Source of the DNA: an uncultured Lachnospiraceae bacterium
Lineage (GTDB): Bacteria > Bacillota > Clostridia > Lachnospirales > Lachnospiraceae
Assembly: GCA_930972465.1 (NCBI GenBank)
Contig: CAKNHF010000002.1
Span: 89,714 to 153,713, forward strand
Reading direction: 5' to 3'
Length of the DNA stretch: 64,000 nt
The notes below the pieces were generated by a model that ran no database searches, was not told where the DNA came from, and was given only the letters and a program-made list of their open reading frames with translations. Every line of letters begins with the position of its first letter. Positions within the stretch are counted from its first letter, which is position 1. A program made the position numbers and the translations under genes. Shown here in pieces: positions 60,660 to 64,000 of the stretch.

Positions 60660-61030
60660 ATAAGGTTATTGATCAATATATAAGCAATGTCAAAAAAGGA
60701 CTATACAATCTTGTTCCTTCAGATAATTATTTATTTGATTTAAGGGAAACACTTGAAGAATATATACAACAATTCCCTAACAGTACTTATCAAGACCTAA
60801 CAGAGCAGTTTGGAACACCAGAAGATGTTGCCGACGAATATATCAGTTGCCAAAAGAAGGACATTCCCAAAGAACTGGCTAAACACCGAAAAAATTTTCG
60901 GCTTTTTATTATTCTGGCAATATCAATCATTATTTTTTTAATCTGCTTCGTTGCATCCTTATCACAAGGCAGACAGGCATATTACACTGATACAATAACT
61001 GAAACAGAAGGAGAGGTAATATCAGAATGA
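60656..61030 (+). CDS. HAAS/DUF1700-like membrane protein, PadR partner
   Basis: A 124-residue protein. The N-terminal HAAS-type helical domain has LFDLRETLEEYIQQFPNSTYQDLTEQFGTPEDVADEYI (in parts, for example EQFGTPEDVADEYI), the hallmark of proteins encoded beside PadR genes. One membrane helix (LFIILAISIIIFLICFVASL) follows. Such pairs commonly control a downstream gene; here a secreted protein overlaps by four bases. The very AT-rich codon use suggests recent acquisition with its neighbours. Confidence 0.82.
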   Translation: MNKVIDQYISNVKKGLYNLVPSDNYLFDLRETLEEYIQQFPNSTYQDLTEQFGTPEDVADEYISCQKKDIPKELAKHRKNFRLFIILAISIIIFLICFVASLSQGRQAYYTDTITETEGEVISE

Positions 61031-61545
61031 AGAAAAAATGTAAGATTATTAGTACCATTTTCTCGATTATTATTTGCGTATTCCTTGTTAATTCACCTGC
61101 ATATGCAGCTGACATACATATTGGTGAGGAGCAAACATACGATCAAACTATTTTATCCCACATTATTCCCATGGAAGATGGATCTTTTATTATAGATGAA
61201 ATCAATATAACAGATTCTGAAGCGAATAATATTGCCCCCGCAGCAACAACTTATCAAAAATCCGCAACAAGAACTTATACTTATTACGATAAGTCAGATA
61301 GAAAATGCTGGTCCTTTAATTTAAAAGGAACATTTCAGTATAATGGTTCCTCCTCAAAAGCAATCGCTGCTTCGACATCCTACACAACTTATGTAACAGG
61401 ATGGTCATGTAACGCAAGAAACGCTTCATATTCTGGAAATACTGCAAAAGGAACAGCTACTTTTAAGCATCTTACTGCTCCAGTCTATATAGAAATAGGA
61501 TTAAGATGTTCAGCTTCTGGAACAATAAGCAAAGTAAACTATTAG
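61027..61545 (+). CDS. Secreted protein with C-terminal beta domain, unknown
   Basis: A 172-residue protein with a signal peptide (STIFSIIICVFLVNSPAYA) and a propeptide-like acidic stretch to about residue 75. The C-terminal domain (KSATRTYTYYDKSDRKCW, then WSCNARNASYSGNTAKG and LRCSASGTISKVNY) matches a pattern I know from small secreted Firmicutes proteins, with Ser/Thr-rich strands and three to four cysteines. Function unknown. It is the third gene of padR-HAAS-secreted, all overlapping, so its production is probably PadR-controlled. Confidence 0.78.
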   Translation: MKKKCKIISTIFSIIICVFLVNSPAYAADIHIGEEQTYDQTILSHIIPMEDGSFIIDEINITDSEANNIAPAATTYQKSATRTYTYYDKSDRKCWSFNLKGTFQYNGSSSKAIAASTSYTTYVTGWSCNARNASYSGNTAKGTATFKHLTAPVYIEIGLRCSASGTISKVNY

Positions 61546-61584
61546 GACTACAATATAATATATATTTTTAGCTTATTTATCTGT

Positions 61585-61794
61585 TTACATAAGATTACAA
61601 AACTTACATTCCTGTTCAACTATATGTTTCGTTGACACCCATACGCACTCGGGACATGTACCCGTTGGAGTCCACCCATGACAGGTAATCCAATCTCCAA
61701 AAGTGCTAAAAAGTTCATTCCGGGATTGTAAGTGATTATCAAGATCCTGATCAGGCCCGGACTTTTGCTCGTCAGCAGTACAAAAAGAGAGACA
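61585..61794 (-). other. Start-less open frame encoding Cys-rich sequence (possible remnant)
   Basis: One minus-strand frame is open for about 70 codons and reads like protein (QSRNELFSTFGDWITC, HGWTPTGTCPECVWV, EQECKFCNLM), with CPEC and CKFC pairs suggesting a zinc knuckle. There is no ATG, GTG or TTG in the open part, and a terminator precedes it. It may be the tail of a lost gene. The rest of 61546-61846 holds only the terminator below. Confidence 0.3.
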
Positions 61795-61836
61795 TCAGTT
61801 CTGCCGTCATTTTTACGGCTGTCCTGATGTCTCTCT
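61782..61836 (-). terminator. Terminator of the 34-codon gene
   Basis: On the minus strand AGAGAGACATCAG / CTGATGTCTCTCT with an inner CCGT/ACGG pair, followed by TTTTTG, ten bases past the micro-ORF stop. Confidence 0.88.
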
Positions 61837-61846
61837 GACATGTAAT

Positions 61847-61951
61847 TTATACTTCTTCGACATATTCTCTGTATTCCGATTCACTTGCGAAGAGCATGTA
61901 ATATCCGTTTACCAGTCCCATATAACCTTCCGATGTATTGTATCCTTTCAT
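61847..61951 (-). CDS. 34-residue micro-protein
   Basis: An ATG frame of 34 codons, reading MKGYNTSEGYMGLVNGYY, then MLFASESEYREYVEEV. GGAGGT lies six bases upstream, and the gene has its own promoter (61997-62024) and a strong terminator ten bases past the stop, so it is a complete unit. The peptide is acidic and aromatic, with no signal peptide or helix long enough to span a membrane. I recall similar short, Tyr/Gly-rich ORFs in Lachnospiraceae, but cannot give a family name or function. Confidence 0.72.
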   Translation of the reverse strand: MKGYNTSEGYMGLVNGYYMLFASESEYREYVEEV

Positions 61952-61996
61952 ACTGCAGACCTCCATAACCTTTATAATCTCTTTTCCCTGAGCTGG

Positions 61997-62024
61997 TTAT
62001 AGTCTACAATATTACGTGTCCAAT
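61997..62024 (-). promoter_or_regulatory. Promoter of the 34-codon gene
   Basis: On the minus strand TTGGAC, 16 bases, TATAAC, about 45 bases before the micro-ORF start. Confidence 0.55.
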
Positions 62025-62067
62025 AAAACGGACTTCACTTATTCTCAAAAAGTCTTTAAATGAAACA

Positions 62068-63244
62068 TTAACTGTCAGAAACTCTGGGAAGATAGACCGC
62101 TCCCGTAACAGTACCGTCCTTATTCAAGGTAAAAGTGACTATCTTCAAAGCATCTATTTCATAATCAAAATACGCTATGCGGTCTGACATGCCTGTCCTG
62201 CCATCCGGAAACTCTCTCTCTGCTCATAAGTCTTCTAATATGCTCCCCGTCCGGCATTGTATAGTCATACCATACCTCGTCCTCTTTGGAACCGAATACA
62301 TGCACCGACTCTTCGATACAATCTGCATACTGTTCTATATTTTCCGGCGTGATTTCCGACATAAATGCATCTGCCTCCCTGCTCCATGCAGCATAGTCGT
62401 CCCCGCTCTCCTCACCCGGCTCAAAAGCAGAAAGATATTCTTCTGCCGCTTCCGGATCTGCAAGTTCTTTATCCAACGGCAGCACAAACAACGCATTTAC
62501 CCCCTCATAATTTTCTCTCCTGCTTATCGCGCCTGTAGTATTGTCAAATGTGTAAGCCTCTTCGTTGTATCCGAATGGACTGCTTTGATCCGCATCTGAT
62601 ACGCAGAGATAGACTGTCCGATCTGCAAAAATCTCTATATTGCTGCATTCTGTCAGACGGTAGAGCGTCCCATCCTGAACAAATTCCGTATAAACGCCGT
62701 CCATTGACACAATATTCACCCTCATCGGGTCACATCCCTGTATCAGCGGCGATATAAAAAATCTCATGTTATCATATGCTGCATCGGAAAGATTCTCCGG
62801 CATCGGATTGCCGTCCGTTCTCGTTACAGCAGTGACAATATAGCTGCGGTCACTCAGGATTTCTCCGTTTTTTTCTGTAATATGTTCCGCCAGATTTTCC
62901 CCTGACGCTATGCCGAGCAGAGTCACGTCAAAATCCTCAAAATGCTGCGTTTCATTAATTTCAACCGCATCCTCCCCGGAAAAGGCCCGGGCAAGCTTCT
63001 CATCACCGGCTTTCTCTGCCGCCTCTTCTGCATTCAGCAGTTTATATGCCGCATATGCGACTCCCGATCCTGCAGCTAAAATGAACACAAGCGAAAAAAC
63101 AATACCGGGAACCCACTTTCTTTTTCTTATCTTCATCTCTTCCTTTTCCTTTATCTGATTCAAAATCTTCCGGTTCAGCAGCAGATCCGGTTTCTGATCC
63201 GGAGTCAGGGCCTGTTTTAAAATATAATCTAATCTCTCACTCAT
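62068..63244 (-). pseudogene. Membrane anti-sigma factor (DUF4179-like), frameshifted in an AG repeat
   Basis: The intact-frame part (359 codons, 62165-63244) has a cytoplasmic N-terminus, one helix (GIVFSLVFILAAGSGVAYAAYKLL) and an extracytoplasmic domain of the DUF4179 anti-sigma type. After an (AG)5 tract on the minus strand (62212-62221) it runs into 16 odd residues and stops. Adding one AG unit would restore a natural reading: REREFPDGRTGMSDRIAY, then DALKIVTFTLNKDGTVTG, to a TAA at 62068. So it is frameshifted by two bases in a simple repeat. It overlaps the sigma gene by eight bases. Either off-phase, decayed or a sequencing slip. Confidence 0.72.
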
Positions 63245-63766
63245 ATAGCATATACTCCAATTCTTTTCTTAAAATTCCCCTGGCCTGATGCAGCCTGCTC
63301 TTGACTGTTCCCTTTGGGATATGGAGGATTTCTGCAATCTCTTCTACATTTCTTTCTTCCATATAGTAAAGCAGAACTGTCACTTTCATCTTGTCAGGAA
63401 GTCGGAGGACGGCGTTTCTTACTGTCTTCTGCATTTCTTCCCTGATTACTTTCTGCTCGGTAAATCATCGCTGGAATCCTTCGGGCTCATCTCTGTATCT
63501 TCCTGCCCGTAATACTCTGTATCCTTAATCCGCTTTCTCCATCCGGCCTTGCGTCTCTGATTCTTCCATAAATAGACCGCTACTGACAGAAGATAACTTT
63601 TCGGGCTTCCGGCCATATCAAGATGCTTCTGCTTTTCCACTGCCCTTAGAAATGTCTCCTGATAGAGGTCATCTGCTTCCTGCCTGCTCCCCGTAAGACA
63701 ACAGCAAAATGAATAGATATCCGCACCGTATTCTGCTATAAACTGTTCCATTTCAACATGCGTCAT
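63237..63766 (-). pseudogene. ECF sigma factor, frameshifted between regions 2 and 4
   Basis: The first frame (start 63766, GGGAG eight bases upstream; MTHVEMEQFIAEYG) carries region 2 (FCCCLTGSRQEADDLYQETFLRAV, given as two pieces) and stops at PSRK near 63446. The next frame continues EQKVIREEMQKTVRNAVLRL, then VEEIAEILHIPKGTVKSRLHQ, the region 4 helix-turn-helix. Going from one to the other needs one base inserted near CCGAGCAG (about 63450-63460). Total length then matches a 175-residue ECF sigma factor. Its partner anti-sigma gene is also shifted. Confidence 0.78.
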
Positions 63767-63843
63767 AAACATTTCTCCCGTAAGACGTCTTCAAGAGTGT
63801 GTTTGCTCTTCAATATTATATTGTAATAAATAAAAAAATGGTT

Positions 63844-63880
63844 CAAAAAAACACCTGAAAGATCATTCTCTCAGGTGTTC
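63844..63880 (-). terminator. rRNA operon terminator
   Basis: ACACCTGA / TCAGGTGT hairpin followed by seven T residues on the minus strand, about 80 bases past the 23S 3' end. The spacer between holds no gene. Confidence 0.88.
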
Positions 63881-63956
63881 CTCTCATTCCCTCTGAAATT
63901 GTCTGTATACCTTCAAAACTACATACAAAGAACCAATCATCCATACCTATTCCCGC

Positions 63957-64000
63957 TTTGGTTATGCCCTCGACCTATTAGTAACAGTCAGCTCCATGCG
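63957..64000 (-). rRNA. 23S rRNA, 3' end (partial)
   Basis: Minus-strand reading GCATGGAGCTGACTGTTACT, then AATAGGTCGAGGGCATAACC, is the conserved 3' terminus of bacterial 23S rRNA. The gene continues beyond the window. No 5S gene lies between this end and the terminator at 63844-63880. Confidence 0.95.

Noticed and set aside
61620-61841. 73-codon minus-strand open frame
   Set aside because: It begins inside the terminator hairpin and has no ribosome site or protein-like motifs.

Overview
The window reads as chromosomal DNA of a Gram-positive anaerobe of the class Clostridia, most likely a gut Lachnospiraceae. Pointers are ATP-type PEP carboxykinase, ferredoxin-fused flavodoxins, T-box, glycine and cobalamin RNA control, ECF cobalt uptake, strong AGGAGG ribosome binding sites, sortase-like anchored glycosidases, and Rpn-type and WYL genes. 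Base composition is mid-range over most genes and clearly AT-rich at about 31.2-31.7 kb and 59.9-61.6 kb. Genus is not resolvable from sequence alone.

Layout. 0-15.4 kb is mostly minus-strand housekeeping: pheST behind a T-box leader, a YihY membrane protein preceded by an unassigned structured RNA, a flavodoxin/ferredoxin protein, pckA, cdd, thrC, an NhaC antiporter, leuCD, asd, argH and queH. 15.6-20.6 kb holds an ABC ATPase/permease pair without a binding protein and a large anchored GH53 galactanase. 20.9-25.5 kb holds an NSS transporter with its TetR regulator, a thioesterase, tRNA-Thr(CGU), and a glycine riboswitch driving an AGCS symporter. 25.5-32.7 kb holds a PHP-domain protein, a MecA-like PBP under a BlaI/MecI-type operator, membrane proteins, a WYL regulator and asnA. 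32.8-44.9 kb is a cobalt/cobalamin region (cbiMNQO-cbiK, cobO, cobalamin riboswitch, cobK) interrupted by a BceAB-like exporter with a NarL-type two-component system. 45.0-46.9 kb is amt-glnB behind a leader terminator. 46.9-56.7 kb has a sigma factor/ABC operon, a DUF1287 protein, a GH13 glucosidase, a lone HipA-like kinase and a lantibiotic-immunity-like ABC transporter. 56.7-63.8 kb is accessory: tandemly duplicated lipoproteins, two small secreted proteins around a PadR/HAAS pair, a 34-codon micro-ORF and a sigma/anti-sigma pair in which both genes are frameshifted. The window ends in the 3' end of a minus-strand 23S rRNA gene.

How parts work together. leuCD, asd, thrC, argH and asnA serve amino-acid synthesis. 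CbiMNQO imports cobalt, CbiK inserts it into the corrin precursor, CobK reduces precorrin-6A, and CobO adenosylates the product, with B12 feedback through the riboswitch ahead of cbiM. Amt and GlnB form the ammonium uptake and sensing pair.

Least explained parts: a complete miniature transcription unit at 31.14-31.55 kb (promoter overlapping an opposing one, 39-codon ORF, terminator); the structured RNA at 3.24-3.39 kb; the 34-codon ORF at 61.85 kb; and the AG-repeat frameshift in the anti-sigma gene, which looks like a possible on/off switch.
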